This document shows positions 1-5,071 of a stretch of 5,552 nt of DNA, one piece after another. The stretch's first letter is position 1; the number at the start of each line of letters is the position of its first letter. Location: NCBI GenBank assembly GCA_937961295.1, contig CALGOK010000201.1, forward strand, positions 1-5,552, given 5' to 3'. The notes beneath the pieces were generated by a model that worked only from the letters and a program-made list of their open reading frames with translations, was not told where the DNA came from and ran no database searches. A program made the translations under genes and the position numbers. Source of the stretch: an uncultured Gemmatimonadota bacterium (lineage in GTDB: Bacteria > Gemmatimonadota > Gemmatimonadetes > Gemmatimonadales > GWC2-71-9).

Positions 1-283
1 CACGCCGATGTCAATCGTCAAGTCGCTCGACGAGGTGCGGCTCTCGACCAAGGTGGCCGACTCGCGCACCGAGCGGCCCGACGCGCGGAAGGGGAAGAAG
101 GAGGCGACCCCCGACCTCCGCGATCCGGCGCAGCGCGCGGCGGCGATGGCCGCCCTCGAGCGGCAGATGCGCGAGGCGGCGGCCAACCTCGAGTTCGAGG
201 TCGCCGCGCTGCTCCGCGACCAGCTCAACGAGCTGCGCGCCGCGGGGGCGCCCGACGTGCGCCGGGCGGTGGCGCGGCGATGA
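1..283 (+). CDS. uvrB: UvrABC excinuclease subunit B, C-terminal end (5' truncated)
   Basis: The reading frame is open from position 2, the left edge of the window, to a TGA at 281-283, so this is the last ~93 residues of a longer gene; the internal ATG at 8 is not the start. It begins with a TP.SIVKSLDEVRLST segment, which resembles the end of the UvrB helicase core. A charged linker follows, and then a C-terminal UVR motif (about nt 146-241) with the family pattern LERQMREAAANLEFEVAA and RDQLNELR. In UvrB this coiled-coil hairpin binds the matching motif of UvrC so that the damaged strand can be cut in nucleotide excision repair. The visible part lacks the Walker and helicase motifs because they lie upstream. 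The stop overlaps the tsaE start by ATGA. UvrC also carries a UVR motif, but internally, so UvrB fits better. Confidence 0.88.
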   Translation, partial: TPMSIVKSLDEVRLSTKVADSRTERPDARKGKKEATPDLRDPAQRAAAMAALERQMREAAANLEFEVAALLRDQLNELRAAGAPDVRRAVARR

Positions 284-690
284 CCGGGCTCACCGTCGAC
301 CGGCTCGGGCTCGAGGCGCTGGCGCTCGAGCTGGCGCGCGAGCTCCCGGCCGGGGCTGTGGTCCGGCTCGAGGGGCCCCTCGGCGCGGGGAAGACCACCT
401 TCGCGCGCGCCTTCGTGCAGGCGCGCGGCGCCACCGCCGAGGCGACGTCGCCGACCTACACGCTGGCGCATCGGTACGACGGTCCGCACGGCGAGATCTG
501 GCACCTCGACTGCTATCGCCTCCGCGACCCGGAGGAGGCCGCCGACCTCGACTGGGACCGCCTGGCCACTGCCGACGTGCTGCTGATCGAGTGGCCCGAG
601 CGCGCCGGCGCGTGGGTCCCGCCGGCGAGCTGCACGGTGCGCCTCGCGCACGCCGGCGAGGAGACACGGCGGGTGGAGCTGCAGACATGA
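280..690 (+). CDS. tsaE: tRNA t6A biosynthesis ATPase TsaE
   Basis: This 136-residue protein is near the usual TsaE length of about 150. TsaE is the small ATPase that works with TsaB and TsaD to transfer the threonylcarbamoyl group to A37 of ANN-decoding tRNAs in the cytoplasm. Family motifs appear in order: a P-loop GPLGAGKTT at residues 32-40, SPTYTL at 57-62, the H-x-D-x-YRL segment at 75-81, and IEWPER at 103-108, whose glutamate corresponds to the Mg-binding, Walker B-like position. The ATG at 280 overlaps the uvrB stop by 4 nt and has no strong Shine-Dalgarno, so translation is probably coupled to uvrB. The ATG of tsaB overlaps its stop in the same way. No motif is missing. Confidence 0.95.
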   Translation: MTGLTVDRLGLEALALELARELPAGAVVRLEGPLGAGKTTFARAFVQARGATAEATSPTYTLAHRYDGPHGEIWHLDCYRLRDPEEAADLDWDRLATADVLLIEWPERAGAWVPPASCTVRLAHAGEETRRVELQT

Positions 691-1409
691 TCACCCTCGC
701 GCTCGACAGCGCCACCGAGCGGCTCACCCTCGCCGCCTCCGACGGCACCACCGTGGTGACCCGCCATCTCGACGGTCCCCGCCGCCATGCGCGCGAGGTG
801 CTCGCGTTGGCCGGCGAGCTGCTCGGCGAGATCGGCGCCGTCCCGCGCGACGTCCACCGGGTGCTCAGCGGCGACGGTCCCGGGTCGTTCACCGGGCTGC
901 GGGTGGCCAGCGCGGTGGCCAAGGCGCTGGCGTGGGGTCGTGACGAGGTGGAATGGCGGGTGGCGCCCTCACTGCTGGTGCGGGCGGCGGGTCATGTTCC
1001 CGAGGGCGGCGGCACGGTGCTCGCCCTCTCCGATGCGCTGCGCGGCGAGCTTTACGCCGGGTGCTGGCGGTTCACTTCCGGACGCGTTGATCCTGTGGGC
1101 GACCCGCCGCGCACCGTGACACCCGAGGCGCTGGCCGAATACGTTGCAGTGGACGCGGTGGTGGGTGGCGTGCCGGAGCGGCCTCGGGCCGCCGTGCGCG
1201 AGGCCACCGGCCGCGAGCCGATCGTCGCGGAAGCGGCGCTGCCCGACGCGCGCCGGCTCCTCGACCTCGACCAGCTCCACGGCGGGACGGTCGCGGTGGC
1301 CGACCCGGCGCGCTGGCAGCCCACCTACGGACGCCCCGCCGAGGCGCAGGCGGTCTGGGAGCGCACGCATGGCCGACCGCTACCCGATCCGGTCCGCGAC
1401 GCCGGCTGA
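687..1409 (+). CDS. tsaB: tRNA t6A biosynthesis protein TsaB
   Basis: This 240-residue protein is close to the 231 of E. coli TsaB. It is an ASKHA-fold, inactive paralogue of TsaD that scaffolds the TsaB-TsaD-TsaE complex for t6A synthesis. Visible signatures are the N-terminal strand MITLALDSAT, the R-R-H-A segment at 32-35, the hallmark GPGSFTGLR at 64-72 followed by a helical VASAVAKALA, a DALRGELYAG strand like the DARxGEVY of the family, and a C-terminal P-TYGRPAEAQ segment. The frame is open further upstream to an ATG at 591. The start at 687 is preferred because it gives the normal N-terminus, has GGAG at 675-678 with 8-nt spacing, and makes an ATGA overlap with tsaE. The 3' end overlaps rimI by 41 nt. 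Confidence 0.95.
   Translation: MITLALDSATERLTLAASDGTTVVTRHLDGPRRHAREVLALAGELLGEIGAVPRDVHRVLSGDGPGSFTGLRVASAVAKALAWGRDEVEWRVAPSLLVRAAGHVPEGGGTVLALSDALRGELYAGCWRFTSGRVDPVGDPPRTVTPEALAEYVAVDAVVGGVPERPRAAVREATGREPIVAEAALPDARRLLDLDQLHGGTVAVADPARWQPTYGRPAEAQAVWERTHGRPLPDPVRDAG
1357..1361 (+). promoter_or_regulatory. Ribosome binding site of rimI, inside tsaB
   Basis: GGGAG lies 7 nt before the ATG at 1369, within the tsaB coding sequence. It decides the rimI start in favour of 1369 over upstream in-frame ATGs such as 1144, and it explains how rimI can be translated although it begins 41 nt before the tsaB stop. Confidence 0.7.
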
Positions 1410-1842
1410 CCTCGCCGGGCTCGCGCTGCTCGAGGAGGCGTCGTTCAGCGACCCGTGGACCAGCACCATGATCGCCGACGCCCTGGCCGCCCGCGGCGCG
1501 GTGGCGCTGGTGGCGGCCGGTGCCGGCGAGCGGATCGTTGGCTCGGTGCTGGGCCGCCGGGTTGCCGACGAGGCGGAGATCCTCACCATCGCCGTGGATC
1601 CGGCCCTGCGCGGCGAGGGGTTGGGCCGGCGGCTGCTGGCGGAGGCGGTGGCGCGACTCGCGGCCGCGGGCGCTACCACGGTCTGGCTGGAGGTTCGGCC
1701 CTCCAATCTCGCGGCCCGGCGGATGTACCAGGCAGCCGGATTCGTCGCGACCGGGGTGCGGCGCGGCTATTATCGGCGTCCGACCGAGGACGCACTGATC
1801 CTGTCGCTCCGGATCGCGTCCGCGAGTGCCGGTGAAGGGTAA
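1369..1842 (+). CDS. rimI: GNAT N-acetyltransferase RimI (ribosomal protein S18-alanine N-acetyltransferase type)
   Basis: A single-domain GNAT protein of 157 residues (E. coli RimI is 148). The family transfers acetyl from acetyl-CoA to protein N-termini; E. coli RimI acts on the N-terminal alanine of S18. The N-terminus has IRSATPADL and a FSDPW segment (26-30) matching the FPW region of RimI. Motif A is ILTIAVDP followed by R81-GEGLG-R87, which binds the CoA pyrophosphate. LEVRPSN at 106-112 places Glu107 at the position of the catalytic Glu103 of E. coli RimI, and Tyr119 aligns with its general acid Tyr115. GF at 123-124 and RGYY at 131-134 complete the family pattern, followed by the EDALIL strand. 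Adjacency to tsaB and tsaE is a common arrangement. In some bacteria RimI-like enzymes act on other proteins, so the substrate is not certain. Confidence 0.92.
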   Translation: MADRYPIRSATPADLAGLALLEEASFSDPWTSTMIADALAARGAVALVAAGAGERIVGSVLGRRVADEAEILTIAVDPALRGEGLGRRLLAEAVARLAAAGATTVWLEVRPSNLAARRMYQAAGFVATGVRRGYYRRPTEDALILSLRIASASAGEG

Positions 1843-1858
1843 AGGGTGATGGGTAAAG
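1837..1858 (+). repeat. Short G-rich direct repeat at the rimI 3' end
   Basis: GGGTAAAG occurs at 1837-1844 and again at 1851-1858, with a related GGGTGAT between. The repeat starts inside the last codons of rimI and covers its TAA stop. It is purine-rich on the plus strand and less GC-rich than the genes. It resembles in form the GGGCGAAG tracts after ssb (2448-2476). It is probably a small intergenic repeat rather than a regulatory site. Confidence 0.45.
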
Positions 1859-1932
1859 AGGCTGTGGAGCATGAGCTTGTCCGCAGCGTGCGATTTCGCG
1901 ATGGCCATTGACCGCTGACGCTGGAGCAGATC

Positions 1933-2439
1933 ATGAGCAAGTCCCTCAACAAGGCGATCCTCATCGGCAACCTGGGTGCCGATCCCGAGGTCCGCGCCAC
2001 TTCCAACGGCAACCGGGTCGCGACGCTCTCGCTCGCCACCTCGCGGGTGTGGAAGGGTGCCGACGGCCAGCGCCAGGAGAAGACCCAGTGGCACCGCGTG
2101 GTGTGCTGGAACAACGCCCGCGGCCAGCAGCTCGCCGACGTGGCCGAGCGCTACTGCAAGAAGGGCGAGCGGGTGTACGTCGAGGGCGAGATCGAGTACC
2201 GCACGTGGCAGGACAAGGACGGCCAGACCCGCTACTCCACCGAGATCAACTGCCGCGAGCTGATCCTGCTCGGCTCGCGCGGCGGCGGTGACGACGACGG
2301 CGGCGGCTCGTGGAGCGGCTCGCGCGCGAGCGCGCCGGCCAAGAGCAGCGCCGGGACGTCCGGTGGCGGCAAGAAGGACGAGTCATTCGACGACTTCCCC
2401 GACGCCCTCGACGGCGAGGACGACGACCTGCCGTTCTAG
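1933..2439 (+). CDS. ssb: Single-stranded DNA-binding protein SSB
   Basis: This 168-residue protein is a typical bacterial SSB (E. coli 178). It coats single-stranded DNA as a tetramer in replication, recombination and repair, and recruits partner proteins through its C-terminal tip. The OB fold covers about residues 4-115: it begins NKAILIGNLGADPE, and aromatic residues Trp40, Trp53 and Trp59 sit at or within one residue of the DNA-stacking Trp40, Trp54 and Phe60 of E. coli. A low-complexity linker rich in Gly, Ser and Asp follows (about 116-147), then the acidic tail ending DDDLPF, the conserved partner-binding tip. GGAG at 1923-1926, 6 nt before the ATG, supports this start. The gene stands alone, without the rpsF or rpsR neighbours seen in many bacteria. 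Confidence 0.97.
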   Translation: MSKSLNKAILIGNLGADPEVRATSNGNRVATLSLATSRVWKGADGQRQEKTQWHRVVCWNNARGQQLADVAERYCKKGERVYVEGEIEYRTWQDKDGQTRYSTEINCRELILLGSRGGGDDDGGGSWSGSRASAPAKSSAGTSGGGKKDESFDDFPDALDGEDDDLPF

Positions 2440-2446
2440 GGCGACA

Positions 2447-2545
2447 GGCGAGGGGCGAAGGGCGAAGGGCGAGGGGTTGGCCTCATCTTGAGCGGAGCGG
2501 CCCGCAGGGCCGCGCCGTCGAAGGATCTGGTCTTCGCCCCTCGCC
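2447..2545 (+). repeat. Nested inverted repeat between convergent genes
   Basis: The 14 bases at 2447-2460 (GGCGAGGGGCGAAG) are perfectly complementary to 2532-2545. The G-rich left side continues as slipped GGGCGA units to 2476, and the C-rich right side continues as CCCCTCGC units to 2551, so several pairing registers are possible. The arms enclose a second element with its own hairpin (2483-2528). The unit lies between the ssb stop and the stop of the opposing gene, where transcripts from both sides would end. It could act as a bidirectional terminator, although no T-tract follows, or be a dispersed repeat that inserted there. Confidence 0.65.
2483..2528 (+). repeat. Dispersed-type palindromic element with inner hairpin
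   Basis: The element begins TCATCTTGAGCGGAGC and ends CGTCGAAGGATCT. From memory, sequences of the form TCATCCTGAGCG...GAAGGATCT are common dispersed intergenic repeats in several GC-rich phyla; copy number in this genome cannot be seen here. The centre is a perfect hairpin: GCGGCCC (2497-2503), loop GCA, GGGCCGC (2507-2513). It would fold strongly in RNA from either strand. It has no coding potential. Confidence 0.55.
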
Positions 2546-2567
2546 CCTCGCGCTTCGCGGTGTCGCG

Positions 2568-3029
2568 TCAGCTGCTGTGGTCGTGGATCACCCGCCATCC
2601 CTCGCTGGTGCGGCTCCAGATCAGCGTGAACCACCCGGACTGCTCCGGGCGGCCGCCACCGGTCAGGTGGAAGTTGCCGGTCATCAGCACGTGATCATCA
2701 CCGAGGGCCCGCAACGCCACCCGGTCGAATGACAGCGCCTGGATCGGCTTGCCGTCCCGGAAGTAGGTCCGCGAGAACGACTCGACCACCCGGTCGCGCC
2801 CCGGGCGGGGGCCGTTGCCGGTCATGAACGTCACCGAGTCGACGTAAAGCGCCACATGCTTGGCAAGGTCCGCCTCGTTCCAGCCGTCCTGGCTGGCGGC
2901 GAGCATCCGCATGATCGCGGCCGAATCGGCGGGGCTCGGGGCGGGGAAGGCCTGGGCGGCGGCCCCCGCGGGATGGCCGGCGAGGAGGGCGAGGGCCGCG
3001 GCGGTGGCGGCGATGCGGCGGATCGGCAT
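2568..3029 (-). CDS. Exported NTF2-like protein, DUF4440/SnoaL-type
   Basis: A 153-residue protein encoded on the minus strand. Residues 1-26 are a signal peptide: MPIRR, a hydrophobic Ala/Leu stretch, and an AAAQA-like cleavage region. The mature part is a small alpha+beta domain with the DUF4440 pattern: helix with DGWNEADLAKHVALY (48-62), a DSVTFMTG strand, a helix RDRVVESFSRTYF (78-90), and a C-terminal strand pair GWFTLIWSR and GWRVIHDHSS. NTF2-like domains of this kind form cone-shaped pockets and serve as enzymes, binding or immunity-like modules; the specific role is unknown. The start is supported by AGGAAG just upstream on the minus strand (3038-3033), although spacing is short. It is convergent with ssb and divergent from the gene at 3177, so it is probably a single-gene transcript. 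It should act in the periplasm or outside the cell. Confidence 0.82.
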   Translation of the reverse strand: MPIRRIAATAAALALLAGHPAGAAAQAFPAPSPADSAAIMRMLAASQDGWNEADLAKHVALYVDSVTFMTGNGPRPGRDRVVESFSRTYFRDGKPIQALSFDRVALRALGDDHVLMTGNFHLTGGGRPEQSGWFTLIWSRTSEGWRVIHDHSS

Positions 3030-3058
3030 GGGCTTCCTGTGGCTGGGTGGGGTCTCGG

Positions 3059-3091
3059 ACGATACTGGGGGAACTGGTTACCATACTGGGG
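3059..3091 (+). promoter_or_regulatory. 12-bp direct repeat at 21-bp period in a divergent promoter region
   Basis: AC(G/C)ATACTGGGG occurs at 3059-3070 and 3080-3091, 11 of 12 bases identical and exactly 21 bp apart, about two helical turns. A third ACTGG lies between them at 3073-3077. The patch is AT-richer than its surroundings and lies between two divergently transcribed genes for exported proteins. It could be a tandem operator or contain promoter -10 elements (GATACT and CATACT on plus, TATCGT on minus), but no convincing -35 box is visible. Function is inferred from position and spacing only. Confidence 0.4.
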
Positions 3092-3127
3092 TCGGGTGCG
3101 TGGGGATTCGCATCCGGCCGTCTGGCA

Positions 3128-3148
3128 CGGTTCGTGTCGCACGAACCG
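3128..3148 (+). promoter_or_regulatory. Perfect 9-bp hairpin upstream of the gene at 3177
   Basis: CGGTTCGTG (3128-3136), loop TCG, CACGAACCG (3140-3148) is a perfect inverted repeat. It ends 28 nt before the start codon and 16 nt before the Shine-Dalgarno. It could be a leader RNA hairpin or a dimeric repressor operator. No T-tract follows, so an attenuator is less likely. Confidence 0.45.
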
Positions 3149-3164
3149 CCATCCGCTGTCACCC

Positions 3165-3169
3165 GGAGG
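3165..3169 (+). promoter_or_regulatory. Ribosome binding site of the gene at 3177
   Basis: GGAGG with 7-nt spacing to the ATG at 3177. It fixes the start directly before a signal peptide and rules out the much longer in-frame extension to 2856, which would run through the divergent promoter region and antisense to the NTF2-like gene. Confidence 0.75.
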
Positions 3170-3176
3170 CCCTTCG

Positions 3177-4025
3177 ATGCGTGCCACGCTGCTGCTCGTC
3201 ACCGGTGTCGTCCTCGCGGCCCCGCTCGCCGGGCAGGCCACCTATCCGCCGCCGTCGACCGACGGGGTTCCCTTCTTCCTCCGGCGCGATGTCTCGCCCG
3301 AGGAGGCGCTCAGGGCCTACACCGAGAAGCCGTATCGCCCGATTCGCCCCAGCGAGGCCCGCTCGGCGGGGTTCCTGACCGAGGGGCGAGAGCTCGCCTT
3401 CGGGACGGCGCTGGGACCCACGGCTCCGCCGCAGGTGAAGGCCTACGGCTCCACGGCCGTGACCCAGGTCGGCTCACTCTTCGCCGTCCGGCCCCCCGAG
3501 GGCGGCAGCTATCGCCCCGGGGACACGCTGATCGTGGCCACGCGCCGCGCCGGTCCCAAGGGGTGGGGCGAGATCGTGCAGCCCACCGGCGTGGTGGTGG
3601 TGCGCGAAGTGACCCCGCGCCAGGTGGTCACCGAGGTGGCGATGATCTTCGGCCCGATGCGGGATGGTCAGGCGGTGCTGCCTGCCGGGCCCGTGACGGA
3701 TCCCGGCGAGGTCACGCCGGTCCCGACCGATGCCGGTCCCACCGGCACGGTGCTCGGCGCGGTGGAGATGCGCGAGCTGATCCTGCCGGCCGGCCACATG
3801 TTCATCGACCTCGGCGCCGATGACGGGATCCGCCATGGCGACTTCGTCGAGGTGCGCCGCCCGGTCGCGCGCCGCGTCAATGCGGCCGACACCGTCGAGG
3901 AGCCGATGGCCCAGGGCCAGGTGGTCCACGTCAACGGCGCCAGCAGCACCATCAAGCTCTTCAACGTGCAGTCGCCCGACGTCCCGCCCGGGACGCCGGT
4001 GGTCCGGGTCGCCACGCTTCCCTGA
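3177..4025 (+). CDS. Exported protein of unknown function with two similar beta-rich halves
   Basis: I do not recognise a named gene. The 282-residue product starts with a signal peptide (MRATLLLVTGVVLAAPLAG, cleavage near residues 18-21) and should be periplasmic or surface-associated. There is no lipobox cysteine and no later membrane segment. An N-terminal stretch (about 30-90) is Pro- and Arg-rich. Two segments share a layout: about 99-168 has a PGDTLIV strand (114-120), a GVVVVREVTPRQVVTEV strand pair and ends GQAVLP; about 208-279 has HGDFVEV (220-226), GQVVHVNGASSTIKL and ends GTPVVRV. A Pro/Thr/Gly linker (171-190) separates them. The pattern of GD-x-V, a Gly-led strand pair and a closing G-x-x-V resembles small beta-barrel modules such as those at the C-terminus of FlgT-like or LysM-associated proteins, but this is inference. 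Its stop lies inside a hairpin. Confidence 0.8.
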   Translation: MRATLLLVTGVVLAAPLAGQATYPPPSTDGVPFFLRRDVSPEEALRAYTEKPYRPIRPSEARSAGFLTEGRELAFGTALGPTAPPQVKAYGSTAVTQVGSLFAVRPPEGGSYRPGDTLIVATRRAGPKGWGEIVQPTGVVVVREVTPRQVVTEVAMIFGPMRDGQAVLPAGPVTDPGEVTPVPTDAGPTGTVLGAVEMRELILPAGHMFIDLGADDGIRHGDFVEVRRPVARRVNAADTVEEPMAQGQVVHVNGASSTIKLFNVQSPDVPPGTPVVRVATLP

Positions 4026-4034
4026 AGCGTGGCG
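4010..4034 (+). terminator. Perfect hairpin spanning a stop codon, probable terminator
   Basis: CGCCACGCTTC (4010-4020) pairs perfectly over 11 bp with GAAGCGTGGCG (4024-4034), leaving a CCT loop. The TGA stop of the preceding gene (4023-4025) uses the last loop base and the first two bases of the right arm. No T-run follows, so it is not a canonical intrinsic terminator. It may still stop transcription or protect the 3' end, and it could separate the exported-protein gene from the epimerase operon. Confidence 0.5.
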
Positions 4035-4050
4035 GTCGTCCGGCTATCTT
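4022..4050 (+). promoter_or_regulatory. Weak candidate promoter of the epimerase-tolQ operon
   Basis: TATCTT at 4045-4050 could be a -10 element in the otherwise GC-rich 92-bp gap. At 17-bp spacing upstream lies CTGAAG (4022-4027), a poor -35 match. It is the only AT-leaning hexamer in the gap and lies 68 bp before the epimerase start. It overlaps the stop-codon hairpin. The call rests on a weak match. Confidence 0.25.
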
Positions 4051-4081
4051 CCCCACCCGACAACAGCGATTCCACCCCTGA

Positions 4082-4105
4082 GGCGGGCGTCCCCGGACGC
4101 CCGCC
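4082..4105 (+). promoter_or_regulatory. Perfect 11-bp GC hairpin just before the epimerase ribosome binding site
   Basis: GGCGGGCGTCC (4082-4092) and GGACGCCCGCC (4095-4105) are perfect complements separated by CC, giving 10 or 11 base pairs. The Shine-Dalgarno-like TGAGG (4108-4112) follows within 3 nt, and the epimerase ATG is at 4118. In the mRNA this stem could modulate initiation or block read-through from upstream. There is no T-tract after it. Confidence 0.5.
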
Positions 4106-4117
4106 CGTGAGGCCTGC

Positions 4118-5071
4118 ATGAGCGGATCGGTCCTCATCACCGGCGGCGCCGGGTTCATCGGTTCCCACATCGCCGAGGCGCACCTCGCGGCCGGATGGTC
4201 GGTGACCTGCCTCGATGACCTGTCGCGCGGCAAGCGCGAGCAGGTGCCGACGGGCGCACGATTTGTCCACGCCGACATCCGATCGCGCGAGGCGTTCGAT
4301 GCCATCGCCAATGGCGGATTCGACGTGGTGAACCACCAAGCCGCACAGATCGACGTGCGGGTGTCGGTCGACGATCCCGCCACCGACGCCTCGATCAACC
4401 TGGTGGGCTTCGCCAACCTGCTCCGGGCCGCCACGGCGGGCAACGTGAAGCGGGTGATCCTCGCCTCGAGCGGCGGCGTGGTCTATGGCGACCCGGAGGT
4501 GCTGCCCACGCCGGAACCCACCGCAACGCTGCCGATCTCGCCGTACGGCGTGAGCAAGCTGGCGAGCGAGCACTACCTGCGGGTGCTCGGCACGCTGGGT
4601 GGCTTCGAGGGGGTGGCGCTGCGCTACTCCAACGTCTACGGGCCGCGGCAGGACCCGAAGTCCGAGGCCGGCGTGGTGTCGATCTTCGTGTCGCGGGTGC
4701 TCGCGGGCGAGCCGATTACCATCTTCGGCGACGGCGAGCAGACGCGCGATTATGTGTTCGTGCGCGACGTGGCCCGCGCCAACCTGCTGGCGGCCGGGCT
4801 CGGGCGCGTGTCGCGGGGCGACCGGCTGGACGTCCCCGCCTTCAACGTGGCCACCGGCACCGAGACCACCGTCAACGCGCTGGCCCGCCGGGTGATGGCG
4901 GCACTGGGCCGCGAGGTGCCGGTGGAGCACGCGGCGGCCAGGCCGGGCGAGTTGTTCCGCTCGTGCCTCGATGTGGGCAAGGCGGCTGCCGAGCTCGACT
5001 GGCGGCCGGAGGTGCCATTCGATGAGGGTCTCGGGGCCCTCGCGCGCTGGTTCGAAGGGAAGGAGAGCTGA
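4118..5071 (+). CDS. NAD-dependent nucleotide-sugar epimerase, GalE-like extended SDR
   Basis: A 317-residue cytoplasmic enzyme of normal length for the extended short-chain dehydrogenase/reductase epimerases, which oxidise and re-reduce C4 (or nearby carbons) of UDP- or other nucleotide sugars. The Rossmann NAD site is GGAGFIGSH (G9-x-x-G12-x-x-G15), with Asp33-Asp34 at the end of strand 2 for the NAD ribose and DIR at 53-55. HQAA (73-76) is the usual loop. The active site shows Ser117-Ser118-Gly-Gly before VVYG, and Tyr143-x3-Lys147 (YGVSK). RYSNVYGPRQ (169-178), FGDGEQTRDYVFVRDVA and the late RPGE (275-278) are substrate-domain signatures. The Ser of the GalE SSSATVYG motif aligns to Gly119 or Ser118 depending on gap placement. 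The substrate cannot be told from sequence; UDP-glucose/galactose, UDP-GlcNAc or UDP-glucuronate are all possible. The stop overlaps the next start by one base. Confidence 0.92.
   Translation: MSGSVLITGGAGFIGSHIAEAHLAAGWSVTCLDDLSRGKREQVPTGARFVHADIRSREAFDAIANGGFDVVNHQAAQIDVRVSVDDPATDASINLVGFANLLRAATAGNVKRVILASSGGVVYGDPEVLPTPEPTATLPISPYGVSKLASEHYLRVLGTLGGFEGVALRYSNVYGPRQDPKSEAGVVSIFVSRVLAGEPITIFGDGEQTRDYVFVRDVARANLLAAGLGRVSRGDRLDVPAFNVATGTETTVNALARRVMAALGREVPVEHAAARPGELFRSCLDVGKAAAELDWRPEVPFDEGLGALARWFEGKES
5060..5065 (+). promoter_or_regulatory. Ribosome binding site of the TolQ-like gene
   Basis: AAGGAG with 5-nt spacing to the ATG at 5071, inside the last codons of the epimerase. It is among the strongest Shine-Dalgarno sequences in the window. 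With the TGATG overlap it marks 5071 as the start and suggests efficient coupled translation. Confidence 0.8.

Noticed and set aside
591..686. N-terminal extension of tsaB to an upstream ATG
   Set aside because: It would overlap tsaE by 100 nt and put an Arg-rich tail before the normal MITLALDSAT N-terminus; the 687 start has a Shine-Dalgarno and an ATGA overlap.
1843..1932. Promoter for ssb
   Set aside because: TTGTCC and TTGACC hexamers are present, but neither has a credible -10 partner at normal spacing before the start, so no site was called.
1072..2094. A 340-codon minus-strand open frame across tsaB, rimI and ssb
   Set aside because: It is antisense to three well-supported genes, crosses their boundaries and the intergenic repeat, and reads as Arg/Pro/Ala-rich low-complexity sequence.
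1837..2476. Possible CRISPR-like or tandem array around ssb
   Set aside because: The G-rich units are 6-8 bp, irregular, and have no spacers of constant length; they are simple repeats.
2310..2732. Plus-strand frame of 140 codons across the ssb tail and the repeat
   Set aside because: It is frame-shifted within ssb, passes through the inverted repeat and into the convergent gene, and its product is Arg-rich with no motif.
2856..3176. N-terminal extension of the exported protein to 2856
   Set aside because: It would run antisense through the NTF2-like gene and the divergent control region and would bury the signal peptide; GGAGG before 3177 marks the start.
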